NCBI GenBank assembly: GCA_020639115.1
Contig: JACKHG010000002.1
Coordinates: 248,001-312,000 of the forward strand
DNA length: 64,000 nt
Source: Phycisphaerales bacterium
Lineage (GTDB): Bacteria > Planctomycetota > Phycisphaerae > UBA1845
Direction: 5' to 3'
Part shown: in pieces, positions 7,414 through 16,724 of the stretch
Position numbering within the stretch: the first letter of the stretch is position 1
How the letters are laid out: each line of letters opens with the position of its first letter
Program-made: the position numbers and the translations under genes
Notes under the pieces: model-generated
Told to the model about the DNA's origin: nothing
Seen by the model: the letters and a program-made list of their open reading frames with translations, nothing else
Databases searched by the model: none

Positions 7414-9237
7414 TCAGGCGGGGGCGCGGGTGGTGATGAGGTTCTCAATTTCCTCGGCGGCGCGGGGGGCGGCGGATTGGGGGGTTTCGCCCAGGAAGTG
7501 GTGGACGGCTGACCGGGATTGGGCGGTGCGCTGTTCGCGGCGGACGGGGTCGGTGAAGAGGGCGGTGAGTTCGCGTTCGAGGGCTTCGACGGAGGCGAGG
7601 GTGGGCCAGTTGGCGAGGCCCCAGTCGGCGAGGTCGCGGCTGGTCATGTCCGGGCAGAGGAGCAGGACGGGGGTGGGCAGGAGGCTGGCCTCGACGATCG
7701 CGGAGGAGCGGTTGTTGACGACCACGACGGCGTCGGCGGCGCGCACGGCGTCGGCGAGGCGGAGGTGGGGGTCGGTTCGCCAGCGGCGCTCGGGGGGGGT
7801 GAAGCGCTGCAGGTGGGCGTAGAGTTCGGGCTGGTCGTAGCGCGGGTGGGGCCGGATGGAGAATTGCCAATCGGGCCGGCGGCGGGCGAGGCGGTTGAGG
7901 TCGGCGAAGGTGTCCACGGCGGTCCGCCAGTTGATCTGGGGCAGGTCGGACTGGTGGGCGGGCGCGGCGATGGCGCTGGTGATGAGCAGGATGCGGCGCG
8001 GGCCGTCGGGTGAGGGTAGGGGGTGGCTGCGGCGGGCGTCGGCGAGGGTCGCGTCGAGGCCGGGGTCGCCGGTGATGCGGATGCGGTCCGCGGGGATGCC
8101 GGCCCGCAGCAGGCGGTCGCGGTGCGCGGTGGAGGCGGCCCCGATGGTCACGGGCGGCAGGCAGGTGTACCAGCGGGTGTCGCCGGCGGTCATGACGCCG
8201 TGGCACAGGAGCATGCCGGGCACGTCGAGCTGGCCGGCGACTTCGAGCGCGACCGTCGGGTAGTTGCTGACGACCGCCTGCGGCGGGCAGCGTTCGAAGA
8301 GCGTCCGCCAGAAGCCGGCCTGGGCTGCGAGGCGGCGGGCGTAGTCGCCGAAGATGAAGTCGAAGTGCGGGCGCAGGTGCGGGTTGGCGAAGACGGCGGC
8401 GAGGTCGCGGTCGGTGAGGTGCGCGACCGTGTAGTTCCAGGCGCTGTGTGCGGTGGAGAGCGCCGCATCGTCCACGCCGTGCGCTTCCGTCGTCAATTGG
8501 GATTCATGGTAGACGCGGTGTCCGGCGGACGCGAGCGTGCGGAGCGTGAGGGCGTCGGCGGCCCGGTAGATCTGGACAACCGCGAGGCCGGGCTGTTCGC
8601 GCAGGGCGCGGATCAGCGGAAGCTGGCGGAGCAGGTCGATGCCGCTGCCGCAAAAGGCGACGTAGGGCTCGCCGGCGAGTTCGGACGCGAGGTCGATCGC
8701 GGGTCCGCCGGATGCGCGGGCCTGGTTGGCTGCTTGGTCCTGGAAGGTCGCCGCGTCGCGCGCGATGGGCTGGACGGCGATCCCGCGGGATTCGGCGATT
8801 CCGCGCGCGAGCGGATTGAGCAGCGGCATACGCGGACAGTCCGCGGGTTGATCGAGTCCGTGTGCGGGCGGTTCGTCGAAAACAAAGAGCGTTTCGGGGG
8901 CGAGCAGTTCGAGGGCCCGCTGGATGACCCAGGCCGACCAAGCGAGCCGGGCGAGGCAGGCCACGTGCCGGAAGCGGGCGATGGCGAGCAGGTCGAGCCC
9001 GGCGAAGGGGATGTGGGCGTGGTCGCGCCAGAAGGCCTGCGCGGCGCTTTCGAAGCGGCGGACGGCGTCGCGGTCGTCGGCGCTAACGAAGTCCCAGGGG
9101 GTGAGGTGGGGGAGGCTGCGGTCCTGGAGTTCCAGGTGGGCGGGCAGGTCCCACGCGAGCAGTTCGCCAGCCAGGGCGCCGGGGACATCGGTCGCCCGGG
9201 TCACGTCGTCGCGGTCCTGGAGGATGATCAGCGTCAT
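7414..9237 (-). CDS. Glycosyltransferase-like protein (CDP-glycerol transferase / GT-B type)
   Basis: A 607-residue soluble protein. The C-terminal half looks like a GT-B fold: GMLLCHGVMTAGDTRWYTCLPP, a start-of-domain segment RITGDPGLDATL, RRILLITSAI, and a nucleotide-side motif DAVRAADAVVVVNNRSSAIVEASLLPTPVLLLC, which resembles the SS-x-E region of CDP-glycerol/polysaccharide transferases (about residues 510-545). The N-terminal half (to about residue 200) is not recognisable. It follows the SAM methyltransferase gene by only 8 bp with no ribosome-binding site of its own, indicating coupled translation. Together they probably build or decorate a surface glycan. The donor and acceptor cannot be inferred. 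Confidence 0.65.
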   Translation of the reverse strand: MTLIILQDRDDVTRATDVPGALAGELLAWDLPAHLELQDRSLPHLTPWDFVSADDRDAVRRFESAAQAFWRDHAHIPFAGLDLLAIARFRHVACLARLAWSAWVIQRALELLAPETLFVFDEPPAHGLDQPADCPRMPLLNPLARGIAESRGIAVQPIARDAATFQDQAANQARASGGPAIDLASELAGEPYVAFCGSGIDLLRQLPLIRALREQPGLAVVQIYRAADALTLRTLASAGHRVYHESQLTTEAHGVDDAALSTAHSAWNYTVAHLTDRDLAAVFANPHLRPHFDFIFGDYARRLAAQAGFWRTLFERCPPQAVVSNYPTVALEVAGQLDVPGMLLCHGVMTAGDTRWYTCLPPVTIGAASTAHRDRLLRAGIPADRIRITGDPGLDATLADARRSHPLPSPDGPRRILLITSAIAAPAHQSDLPQINWRTAVDTFADLNRLARRRPDWQFSIRPHPRYDQPELYAHLQRFTPPERRWRTDPHLRLADAVRAADAVVVVNNRSSAIVEASLLPTPVLLLCPDMTSRDLADWGLANWPTLASVEALERELTALFTDPVRREQRTAQSRSAVHHFLGETPQSAAPRAAEEIENLITTRAPA

Positions 9238-9245
9238 AGGGAAAA

Positions 9246-10205
9246 TCAGGATGCCAGCGGCCGGCGCAGCACCACCCGCACCACGCGGCAGATCAGATCG
9301 TTGAGGACGGCGCCGGGGTGGTTGCGTTCGGCGGCGGCGAGCAGGGCGGCGTCCACGTGCAGCAGGTCCTCGGTCCGCGTGCGGGGCACGAAGGCGAGCG
9401 TCTCGAAGCCCACGTCGTGCGCGATGCGCTGCAGGTCCGCCTGGCTCATGCGGTTGAGGCGCGTGTCGTAGTAGGCGAGGGCGCGGGTGCGTTCAGCCGG
9501 TCGGAACTGCGTGAGGTAGCGGTCGATGTCGTCGCGGGTGAAGCGGACGTGGCCCCAGGGGACGTCGAGCGTCACGAGCGAGTGGCCGCCGTCGAGCCCG
9601 AAGAACGGGTTGTATTCGTGGTAGGCGAGTCCGCCGGGGCGGAGCACGCGGTACATTTCCTCGAACGCACCGAGCGGGTCGGCGATATGTTCGAGCGTGC
9701 GCCAACTGCAGACGAGATCGAAGGCGGCGTCGGGCAGACGCGTCGCGGCGACGTCCTCGCAGCGCAGTTCCACGCGGGCGCGAAACGCGTCGGCGGGTTG
9801 GTCCAGTTGCGTGCAGGCGAGCGCGGCGTAGCGTTCGAGTTCGGGGTCGTTGTCCGGCAGGCCCGGTTCGACGCCGACGACGCGCCGGGCGTCGCGGGCG
9901 GCGAGGAAAAGCGGCTCGATGATGTCGCCGCAGCCGACGGAGAGGATTTCGCGATCGGCGAAGCCGCCGTCGAACGTGGCGAGCACGCGGTCGGCGAGGT
10001 CGAGGCGTTCGGTGAGGCTGGTCATGTCGGAGCGCAGCTCAGCGTCGGTGACGGGCGGCGGGTCGTCGTGGAGCATGCGCGGCCAGCCGGGTTTCAGGCG
10101 GTCGCGGTGTCCGGGTACGAGCGCGTGCGTACGGCCGCTGCCGTCGATGAATCGTGCCGGCGGATGGGCTGCGGGATGGGCTGAGGCTGGTAGCGTCGCC
10201 GTCAT
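9246..10205 (-). CDS. Class I SAM-dependent methyltransferase, 319 aa
   Basis: The Rossmann methyltransferase core is clear: motif I EILSVGCGDIIEP (about residues 83-95, an SVGCG variant of the usual E/DxGxGxG), VVGVEPGL for motif II, and DAAFDLVCSWRTLEHIADP with EEMYRVLRPGGLAYHEYNP for motifs IV-V (about 155-195). This matches the UbiE/Methyltransf_11 type acting on small molecules or glycans. The start is the ATG at 10205. It is the first gene of a two-gene operon with the glycosyltransferase-like gene downstream, so a sugar or glycan substrate is likely. No partner sugar-nucleotide enzymes are adjacent. Confidence 0.8.
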   Translation of the reverse strand: MTATLPASAHPAAHPPARFIDGSGRTHALVPGHRDRLKPGWPRMLHDDPPPVTDAELRSDMTSLTERLDLADRVLATFDGGFADREILSVGCGDIIEPLFLAARDARRVVGVEPGLPDNDPELERYAALACTQLDQPADAFRARVELRCEDVAATRLPDAAFDLVCSWRTLEHIADPLGAFEEMYRVLRPGGLAYHEYNPFFGLDGGHSLVTLDVPWGHVRFTRDDIDRYLTQFRPAERTRALAYYDTRLNRMSQADLQRIAHDVGFETLAFVPRTRTEDLLHVDAALLAAAERNHPGAVLNDLICRVVRVVLRRPLAS

Positions 10206-10319
10206 ACCTGGGATTCCGGGGTGTTGTGGCGAACCAACTGTGGTATTTATCGGCCTAAGCGCGTTATCGGCAGGACGGAGGCCGGTACGATAGGCGGATT
10301 TGGGGGGCTGGGGTCAGCC

Positions 10320-11210
10320 ATGGATGAGGCAGGTGAGCGCGGGGAAGCGGGTGCGATGGGCTCGGGGAGTTCTGGCTTGGGGAGTCCGGGCGACGCGTCG
10401 GCGTTGCCGATCGGGGAGATCGCATGCGCGGATTGTCTGGCGTGGATGAACGGGCTGCCGGCGGGTGCGTGCGATCTGATCTACATCGATCCGCCGTTCA
10501 TGACGAACGTGCCGCGGACGACGCAGGCGGGCGGGCGGTATGACGATCGGTGGCCGGGCGGGCTGGCGGAGTATCTGGCGTTTCTGGAGCCGCGGCTCGC
10601 GGCGATGCACCGGTTGCTGAGTGCGCGGGGCACGCTGTACGTGCACGTCGATCCGCGGACGAGTCACTACGTGAAGGTGGTGCTCGACGGGATTTTCGGC
10701 GTGGACAACTTTCTCAACGAGGTGATCTGGAGCTATCGCACGGGCGGCCGGTCGGTGAAGTGGTTTGCGCGGAAGCACGACGTGCTGCTGGTTTACGCGA
10801 AAGCGGCAGGCGGGCACACGTTTCACGTGTTGCGGGACGGGACGTTCCGGACGGAAGGGCTGAATCGCGACGAGGAGGGGCGGTTCTACAAGAACACGAA
10901 GAAGGGGCGGTTGTACTTTCATCCGGAAGGTCCGGCGATGACCGACGTTTGGGAAATACCGTTTCTCTCGACGGTGGCGGCGGAGCGCACGGGCTATCCG
11001 ACGCAGAAGCCGGAGGCCTTGCTGGAGCGGGTGATCGGGGCGAGTTCGGACCCGGGGGACGTGGTTGCGGACCCGTTTTGCGGGAGTGGCACGACGCTGG
11101 CGGTGGCGGAGCGGCTGGGGCGGCGTTGGTTGGGGTGTGATGTCTCGGGCGAGGCGGTGGCGACGGCCCGGGCGCGGGTGGCGGCGGGGCGCGAGGAGAT
11201 GCTCTTTTGA
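10320..11210 (+). CDS. DNA N6-adenine/N4-cytosine methyltransferase, beta class, orphan
   Basis: About 296 residues from the ATG at 10320; an ATG at 10356 is also possible, and no strong ribosome site decides it. The catalytic DPPF (motif IV, about residues 57-60) precedes the SAM-binding FCGSGTT (motif I, about 253-259), the order of beta-class enzymes such as those related to CcrM and RsrI. The stretch between (WSYRTGGRSVKWFARKHDVLLVY through TGYPTQKPEALLERVI) is typical, with TQKP conserved. It would methylate adenine or cytosine in a short DNA site. No restriction enzyme or specificity subunit is next to it, so it is probably an orphan regulatory or anti-restriction methyltransferase. Confidence 0.88.
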   Translation: MDEAGERGEAGAMGSGSSGLGSPGDASALPIGEIACADCLAWMNGLPAGACDLIYIDPPFMTNVPRTTQAGGRYDDRWPGGLAEYLAFLEPRLAAMHRLLSARGTLYVHVDPRTSHYVKVVLDGIFGVDNFLNEVIWSYRTGGRSVKWFARKHDVLLVYAKAAGGHTFHVLRDGTFRTEGLNRDEEGRFYKNTKKGRLYFHPEGPAMTDVWEIPFLSTVAAERTGYPTQKPEALLERVIGASSDPGDVVADPFCGSGTTLAVAERLGRRWLGCDVSGEAVATARARVAAGREEMLF

Positions 11211-11383
11211 GGGGGCTTGCGGCGAGAAGTTTGTCACGGTTTGTAGGGGGTTGTGGGGGTGGCGCTGGCTGTGTTGACGCGACTTCCGGCGGGCCATAGC
11301 ATCCGCCTTTCTGTGCGGAAAGAGCGTTTCCGGGCGGCGGCCCGGTCGTTGCCCCTGCCCTGACCCCGAGGCTTGCGCATCCC

Positions 11384-12223
11384 GTGTTTGCGATCATCTC
11401 GGACATTCACGCCAACCTGGAAGCCTTGCAGGCGGTGTTGGCGGAGATTGACCGGCGGAGCGTCAAGGAGATCTACTGCCTGGGGGACGTGATCGGGTAC
11501 GGGGCGAGTCCGCGGGAGTGCCTCGACTTGGTCATCGAGCGGTGCAAGGTGTGCGTCTGCGGCAACCACGACCACGCTGTTTTCTACGAACCCTCGAACT
11601 TCAACGTGAGCGCGGAGCGGGCCTGCTACTGGACGCGGCAGGTGTTCGAGGACGAGCCGAACAAGGCGCTGCGTGACCGCCGCTGGGAGTTTCTGGGCAA
11701 GCTGCCGATCCGGCACGAGGAGCGGGGGCTTTTGATGGTTCACGCGTCGCCGCGGCGGCCGGTGAACGAGTACCTGTTCGCCGAGGACGTGTACACGAAT
11801 CCCAGCAAGATCCTGGCGAATTTCGAGCGGCTCGAAGAGCGTCACCGGGCCTGTGTCGTGGGGCACACGCACGTGCCGGGTGTGTTTCTGGACGATCCGT
11901 ACTTCGATCCGCCGTCGGAGTTGCCGGAGCCGAACTTCTACACGGTGACTGAGGACGAGAAGGCGATTCTCAACATCGGCAGCGTGGGTCAGCCGCGGGA
12001 CCGCGACGTGCGGGCTTGTTTCGTCGTCGTGCACGAGAAGGGGGAAGAGGTGCCGTTTCCCGAGGACGCCGACACGAGCGACATCGATCCGCACGAGGAC
12101 GGCTACGTGGCCACCATCGAATACGTACGCGTTGAATACGACATCCAGAAGGCGGTGCAGAAGGCGCTGGACACCGCGGAACTGGATGATTTCCTCGGTC
12201 TGCGACTGCTCGAGGGGCGTTGA
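11384..12223 (+). CDS. Metallophosphoesterase family protein, 279 aa
   Basis: A calcineurin-like phosphoesterase with all metal-binding motifs in order: SDIHAN at residues 6-11, GDVIGYGASP near 31-40, GNHDHAVF near 60-67, MVHASP near 113-118 and GHTHVPGVF near 155-163. The start is GTG at 11384, directly before the first motif, with GAGG upstream. Relatives hydrolyse phosphodiesters or dinucleoside polyphosphates in the cytoplasm; the substrate is not predictable. yidC begins 30 bp downstream on the same strand, so the two are likely co-transcribed. The acidic tail (EDADTSDIDPHEDGYVATIEYVRVEYD) extends beyond the catalytic domain. Confidence 0.88.
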   Translation: MFAIISDIHANLEALQAVLAEIDRRSVKEIYCLGDVIGYGASPRECLDLVIERCKVCVCGNHDHAVFYEPSNFNVSAERACYWTRQVFEDEPNKALRDRRWEFLGKLPIRHEERGLLMVHASPRRPVNEYLFAEDVYTNPSKILANFERLEERHRACVVGHTHVPGVFLDDPYFDPPSELPEPNFYTVTEDEKAILNIGSVGQPRDRDVRACFVVVHEKGEEVPFPEDADTSDIDPHEDGYVATIEYVRVEYDIQKAVQKALDTAELDDFLGLRLLEGR

Positions 12224-12253
12224 TCGGGCGGAGCGCCGGGGACACACGAACCT

Positions 12254-14329
12254 ATGGAAAATCGCAACTTCTTTCGCGCCCTTTTCTGGGCCCTGCTCGC
12301 CTTTTTGCTCTGGAGCATGATCGCGCAGCGGATCTGGCCGGTCCGGCCGACGCCGACGCCGGCGCCGAACGCGGCGTCGAGCCCGGCGCCCGCGAACGTG
12401 GGCAGTTCCGGCGTGGCCACGGCGCCGGTGACGAGTGACGGTGTTGCGGCGGGTCCGAGTTCGGTCGGTGCTGCGCCGCAGGCGGGTCTGCGGTATGCAG
12501 CCGCGGCGGGGCCGGAGGTCGAGGTCGTCACGCTGGGCGACACCGATGGCGGCAAGAAGAGTCCCTACCGCATGAAGCTGTGGCTCTCGAACGAGGGGGC
12601 CTCGATTGAGACCGTGCGGCTTGCGGACCACGCCGAGAACGCAGGCGCGGAGGATCGTTACCTGCTGCTCGCCCCGGTGAAGGAGCACGGGGAGGATTTC
12701 CGTTCGTTCGCGCTGGAGCGGGTGCTGATCGACAACGAGCGGGTGGACGTTCGCACGGCGCACTGGCAGGCCGAGCGCGTGCCGATGGAGAACGGCGAGG
12801 CGGTCGCGTTCACCACGCGGATCGAGTCGGGCGGCAAGCCGGTGATCGGGCTGAAGCGCCGGTTCTTCCTGCCGCGTCAGCCGCTCAGTGAGGGGCGCTA
12901 CGATTTCGAGCTGGCGACGACCGTGCAAAATCTCAGCGACGCGCCGCACGAGGTGCAGCTCGTCACGCTCGGACCGTTCGGCATCACGCGCGAGGGGCGC
13001 TACGGCCACGATCAGAAGGTCTTCGCGGCGGTGCGCGATCGCGAGGCGAACGCGGTGGAGATGGAGGTCAAGACCTTCGCCGACGTCGCGAAGAAGGACG
13101 AGATCGAGCTCTATCCGCGCGAGGAGGGGGACACGAGTCCGCTGGTCTGGTACGGCGGCGGGAACGTCTACTTCACCGCCACGGTGATGCCGGTCGGGCC
13201 GAAGGGGGGCAGCGGCTCGAGCGTGATCCGCAGCGTCCAGGGCGTGGACCTGGATGGCGACAAGAAGACCGAGAACGACATCTCCGTGCGGGTGGCGACG
13301 GTTCCGGTGCGGCTCGCGCCGGGGGCCGAGCAGGAGCTGAACGCGTCGCTCTACCTGGGGCCGAAGGATCGGGAGATCTTCGAGAACGCGAAGAACGAGG
13401 ATTACGTCGCGCTCGACCTGATGCAGCAGATCACGCAGGGGTACGGTTCCTGCACGTTCAACTTCCTGACGAACCTGATGATCGGGCTGCTCAACTGGCT
13501 CGAGCGGGTGTTCGGCAACTTCGGCGTGGCGATCATTTTCCTGGTGATCATCGTGCGGGCGCTGTTGCATCCGATCACGAAGAAGACGCAGGTGAACATG
13601 GTGAAGGTGCAGCAGCGGATGGCGAAGCTGCACCCGAAGATCGAGGAGATCAAGAAGCGTTGCGGCAAGGACTCGATGCGTCTGAACCAGGAGACGATGA
13701 AGCTCTACCGGGAGGAGGGCGTCAACCCCATGAGCCAGGGGATGAGCTGCCTGCCGATGGCGCTGCAGATGCCGATCTGGGTGGCGCTCTATTCGAGCCT
13801 GAGCAACAACGTGGCGATGCGTGGGCGGGGCTTTGTCTGGTGGATCAACGATCTGACCAAGCCGGACGAGCTGGTCACGTTCGGGCACACGCTGACGGTG
13901 CCGATCGTGGGGTGGCACCTGACTGCGTTTCATCTGCTGCCGCTGCTGGTGGGCATCATGATGTTTGCCCAGCAGAAGCTGATGCCGAAGCCGACGCACC
14001 AGACGGCGTCGGACACGCCGCAGGCGTTGCAGGCCGAGCAGATGCAGAAGTTCATGCCGTACATGTCGCTGGTGATGATCATCGTGTTCTACAACTTTCC
14101 GAGCGGGCTGAACCTGTACATCATGACCAGTTCGCTGATCGGGGCGCTGGAGCAGCTTTACATCCGGCGGCATATTTCGCAGCAGGATCTTTCGCCCCAG
14201 CCGGCGGGTCTGAACAATCCTCCCAAGCGGCGGATCAAGACGCCGGCGCTGCTCGACTGGCTGCAGAAGCAGGCCGAGGAGGCGCAGAAGCTGCCCAGCC
14301 GGCGGGACCAGGACAAGCGGAAGAAGTAG
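12254..14329 (+). CDS. yidC: Membrane protein insertase YidC
   Basis: A 691-residue YidC/Oxa1 insertase that places proteins into the inner membrane with or without SecYEG. The N-terminal anchor is FFRALFWALLAFLLWSMIA (residues 6-24), followed by a Pro/Ala-rich linker, a large periplasmic beta-sandwich (about 85-390), then the conserved five-helix core from FLTNLMIGLLNWL (about 405) to the end. Landmarks are GVAIIFLVIIVRALLHPITKK, CLPMALQMPIWVALYSSLSNN and FYNFPSGLNLYIMTSSLIGALEQ. The C-terminal tail is lysine-rich (RRDQDKRKK), as expected for ribosome contact. It follows a metallophosphoesterase instead of the usual rpmH-rnpA-yidD neighbours, which is common in planctomycetes. Confidence 0.96.
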   Translation: MENRNFFRALFWALLAFLLWSMIAQRIWPVRPTPTPAPNAASSPAPANVGSSGVATAPVTSDGVAAGPSSVGAAPQAGLRYAAAAGPEVEVVTLGDTDGGKKSPYRMKLWLSNEGASIETVRLADHAENAGAEDRYLLLAPVKEHGEDFRSFALERVLIDNERVDVRTAHWQAERVPMENGEAVAFTTRIESGGKPVIGLKRRFFLPRQPLSEGRYDFELATTVQNLSDAPHEVQLVTLGPFGITREGRYGHDQKVFAAVRDREANAVEMEVKTFADVAKKDEIELYPREEGDTSPLVWYGGGNVYFTATVMPVGPKGGSGSSVIRSVQGVDLDGDKKTENDISVRVATVPVRLAPGAEQELNASLYLGPKDREIFENAKNEDYVALDLMQQITQGYGSCTFNFLTNLMIGLLNWLERVFGNFGVAIIFLVIIVRALLHPITKKTQVNMVKVQQRMAKLHPKIEEIKKRCGKDSMRLNQETMKLYREEGVNPMSQGMSCLPMALQMPIWVALYSSLSNNVAMRGRGFVWWINDLTKPDELVTFGHTLTVPIVGWHLTAFHLLPLLVGIMMFAQQKLMPKPTHQTASDTPQALQAEQMQKFMPYMSLVMIIVFYNFPSGLNLYIMTSSLIGALEQLYIRRHISQQDLSPQPAGLNNPPKRRIKTPALLDWLQKQAEEAQKLPSRRDQDKRKK

Positions 14330-14476
14330 GCGATTGGGCGAGGTCGCAGCCGGTCGGCGTTGACACCTGCCGTCGCGATTGCGTTTAATAGGCCGAGCAC
14401 ATCATGCCGGGTGGTTCCGGCGATCGGGTGGAGAGGGGGCGAACTGCAGCGCGCCGCGGGCGCGGGGGATAAGGCT

Positions 14477-15856
14477 ATGCATGTGCGCACGAAGGTGCGG
14501 TGGTTGGGCGCCGGCGGGACGATGGTGGCCGCGCTGGGCGTGGTGGCGCTGGGCGGGTGTCGCGAAACGCCGGCGACGGCTCCGGGCATGGTGGTCCCGC
14601 GGGTGGACACGCTGACGATCATCACGCCGCACAACGCGAAGATCCGCGAGGCGTTCGGCACCGGCTTCTCGGAGTGGCGCGAGGCGCAGGGGCATCACCC
14701 GGTCAACATCGACTGGATCGTGCGCGGCACGCCGCAGTGCGTGGCGTACATCGACGGTTTGTTCCGCGGGGCCTCGGAGGGGCGCGACCTGCCGTCGCCG
14801 GACGTGATGTTCGGAGGCGGCATGGCGGACCACGAGCTGCTGGCGGCGCGGGGTTATTCCAAGCCGCTCGAGCTGGAGGGGGTGGAGGGCATTCCGGCGG
14901 AGATTCACGGTCTGCCGACGCGGGGGCCGAACGGCGACTGGTGGGCGACGGGCCTGTCGAGTTTCGGGTTCGTGTACAACCAGCATGACTGCGCGGAGCG
15001 GGGCGTTGCGCCGCCGGCGTCCTGGGCGGACCTGGGTGATCCGCGGTTTGCGGGCTGGATCGGCGTGGCCTCGCCGGAGTCGAGCGGCAGCAACCGGCAG
15101 GCGCTGATGTTCATCCTGGAGGCGGGGGACTGGGGCAAGTCGTGGGGCAACTTCATTCGCGTGCTGGCCAATGCGCGGGCGATCCAGGAGAGCAGCTCGA
15201 TGGTGCTCGACGAGGTGGATCGCGGGCTGCTGCTGGCGGCATTCGCCGTGAACTTTGACGGCCTGGCCCGTTCGGACGCGAGCGACGGGCGGGTGGTGTA
15301 CGTCAATCCTCCGGGCGAGACGACGGTGACACCGGACATCACGAGCGTGCTGCGCAGCGCGAAGGACGCCGAGCTGGCGGAGGACTTCGTGCGCTACTGC
15401 TTGAGCGAGACCGGGCAGGTGGTCTGGGGCGTGCGCGCCGAGGCGACCGGGCGATCGACCGACACGCTCTATCACTATCCGATCGATCCGGCGATCTACG
15501 CGAAGTACGCGGGCAAGCTGGCCGTCAAGGAAAACCCGTACGAGGCCGATTTCGGCCTGAAGATCGATCCCAAGGAGTCGGAGGAGCTGGCGGCGGCGCT
15601 GGTGCCGATCATGCGGGCGGCAGCCGGGGACAATCACATCCTGCTGCAGCAGGCGTGGGCGGCGATCGTGAAGAGCGGCATGAATGAAGCCGCGCTCAAG
15701 CTGCTCACCGAGCCGCCGATGACGCGGGAGGAGGCGGTGCTGCTGGGGAAGGCGTACCAGGCCGCGGACGCCGAGCATCGGGAGGGGCTTGCCGGCGACT
15801 GGGTCGGCAAGTTCCGGGAGCGTTACCAGCAGGCGTTGGAGATGGCGCACCCGTAG
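14477..15856 (+). CDS. Extracellular solute-binding lipoprotein
   Basis: A 459-residue periplasmic binding protein of the iron/polyamine-like class. A lipoprotein signal runs from the ATG at 14477 through VVALGGC, with the lipidated Cys at residue 28. The mature part shows the two-lobe pattern: LTIITPHNAKIREAFGTGFSEWREA, DVMFGGGMADHELLAARG, GLSSFGFVYNQ and PASWADLGDPRFAGWIGVASP, matching ferric-ion/thiamine-type binding proteins. No permease or ATPase gene adjoins it, so either the rest of the transporter is elsewhere or the protein serves as a stand-alone binding or sensing component. The last 60 residues form an extra helical tail. Confidence 0.8.
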   Translation: MHVRTKVRWLGAGGTMVAALGVVALGGCRETPATAPGMVVPRVDTLTIITPHNAKIREAFGTGFSEWREAQGHHPVNIDWIVRGTPQCVAYIDGLFRGASEGRDLPSPDVMFGGGMADHELLAARGYSKPLELEGVEGIPAEIHGLPTRGPNGDWWATGLSSFGFVYNQHDCAERGVAPPASWADLGDPRFAGWIGVASPESSGSNRQALMFILEAGDWGKSWGNFIRVLANARAIQESSSMVLDEVDRGLLLAAFAVNFDGLARSDASDGRVVYVNPPGETTVTPDITSVLRSAKDAELAEDFVRYCLSETGQVVWGVRAEATGRSTDTLYHYPIDPAIYAKYAGKLAVKENPYEADFGLKIDPKESEELAAALVPIMRAAAGDNHILLQQAWAAIVKSGMNEAALKLLTEPPMTREEAVLLGKAYQAADAEHREGLAGDWVGKFRERYQQALEMAHP

Positions 15857-15902
15857 CGCGTGGCGGTTCCGAGGAATCTGGTGACCGGCGCGGCGTGATT
15901 GA

Positions 15903-16724
15903 TCATTCCGGAAGTTCGAGCACGGTGGTGGAGGGCGTGCGTTCGGCGCGGGGGGCGGGCAAGCTGAAGTACTGGCCCCACCAGACCGTGTAGGCCTGCA
16001 TGCAACTGTTGAGTTCGTCGAGCAGTTCGGGCCCGTCGTAGTTTTCGATGGGCCGGGCGCGGAGGGTCGCTTCGATTTCGATGACGCGTCCGCCGCGCAG
16101 CACTTCGAGTTTGACCTTACTGTCGGCACCCTTGTCCTGAATCAGTTCGCGGAACTCAGCCGAGGCATCCGGCTTGGTGAACACGTGGCCGTCGATGGCG
16201 TGGATGAGGTCGTGGTCGCGGAGGCCGGCTGCGTCGGCGGCGCTGCCGGCCTGGACGCCGACGGGCACGGCGTAGGTTCCGTCGGGGAGGCTGGCGGCGG
16301 TGGTGGGGGGCAGGCTCACGCCGAGGAATCCCTTGTGTTTGAGCAGTGTGTGCCAGAGGTACTGCTGCTGGACGATTTCCTGGATGCGGATGCGGGTCTC
16401 GAAGTCGTCGGTCGTACGGTAGGCCTCGGCGAGCTGGCGGAACGCGCCGGGGCAGAGTTCGGTGAGCGCCGCGGACGCCTCCTCGCGCCGCGGGTACTTG
16501 GGTGAGCCGAGTTGGGTGACGAGCCGGGTGACGCGGTCCGCGTCGGCATCGGCGGCGCCGAGGTTGATGTCCTGTTCGTCGAAATCCGCCGCGTGGGGAC
16601 GGGCGTGTTGCGGCGCGGGAGGCGGCAGTACCGGGGGAGCCTGGGCGCTGGCGGTTGCGGCCCCGGCGAGTACGGGGAGCGTCGCCGCGAGGCGTGCGAA
16701 CCGGATCGAAGCGGTGCGGGTCAT
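15903..16724 (-). CDS. Secreted PDZ-domain protein
   Basis: About 273 residues, last gene of the PilM operon. Its ATG at 16724 overlaps the TGA of the upstream gene (ATGA), with GGAAGGA just before it, so translation is coupled. A signal peptide (RFARLAATLPVLAGAATASAQA) is followed by a HEAT-like segment (LGSPKYPRREEASAALTEL) and a PDZ domain at about residues 135-230 with GFLGVSLPPT, VQAGSAADAAGLRDHDLIHAIDG and KVKLEVLRGGRVIEIEATL. In type II secretion the subunit GspC brings a PDZ domain to the platform, so this may be an analogous periplasmic adaptor; that role is inferred from context only. No protease domain is present. Confidence 0.8.
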   Translation of the reverse strand: MTRTASIRFARLAATLPVLAGAATASAQAPPVLPPPAPQHARPHAADFDEQDINLGAADADADRVTRLVTQLGSPKYPRREEASAALTELCPGAFRQLAEAYRTTDDFETRIRIQEIVQQQYLWHTLLKHKGFLGVSLPPTTAASLPDGTYAVPVGVQAGSAADAAGLRDHDLIHAIDGHVFTKPDASAEFRELIQDKGADSKVKLEVLRGGRVIEIEATLRARPIENYDGPELLDELNSCMQAYTVWWGQYFSLPAPRAERTPSTTVLELPE

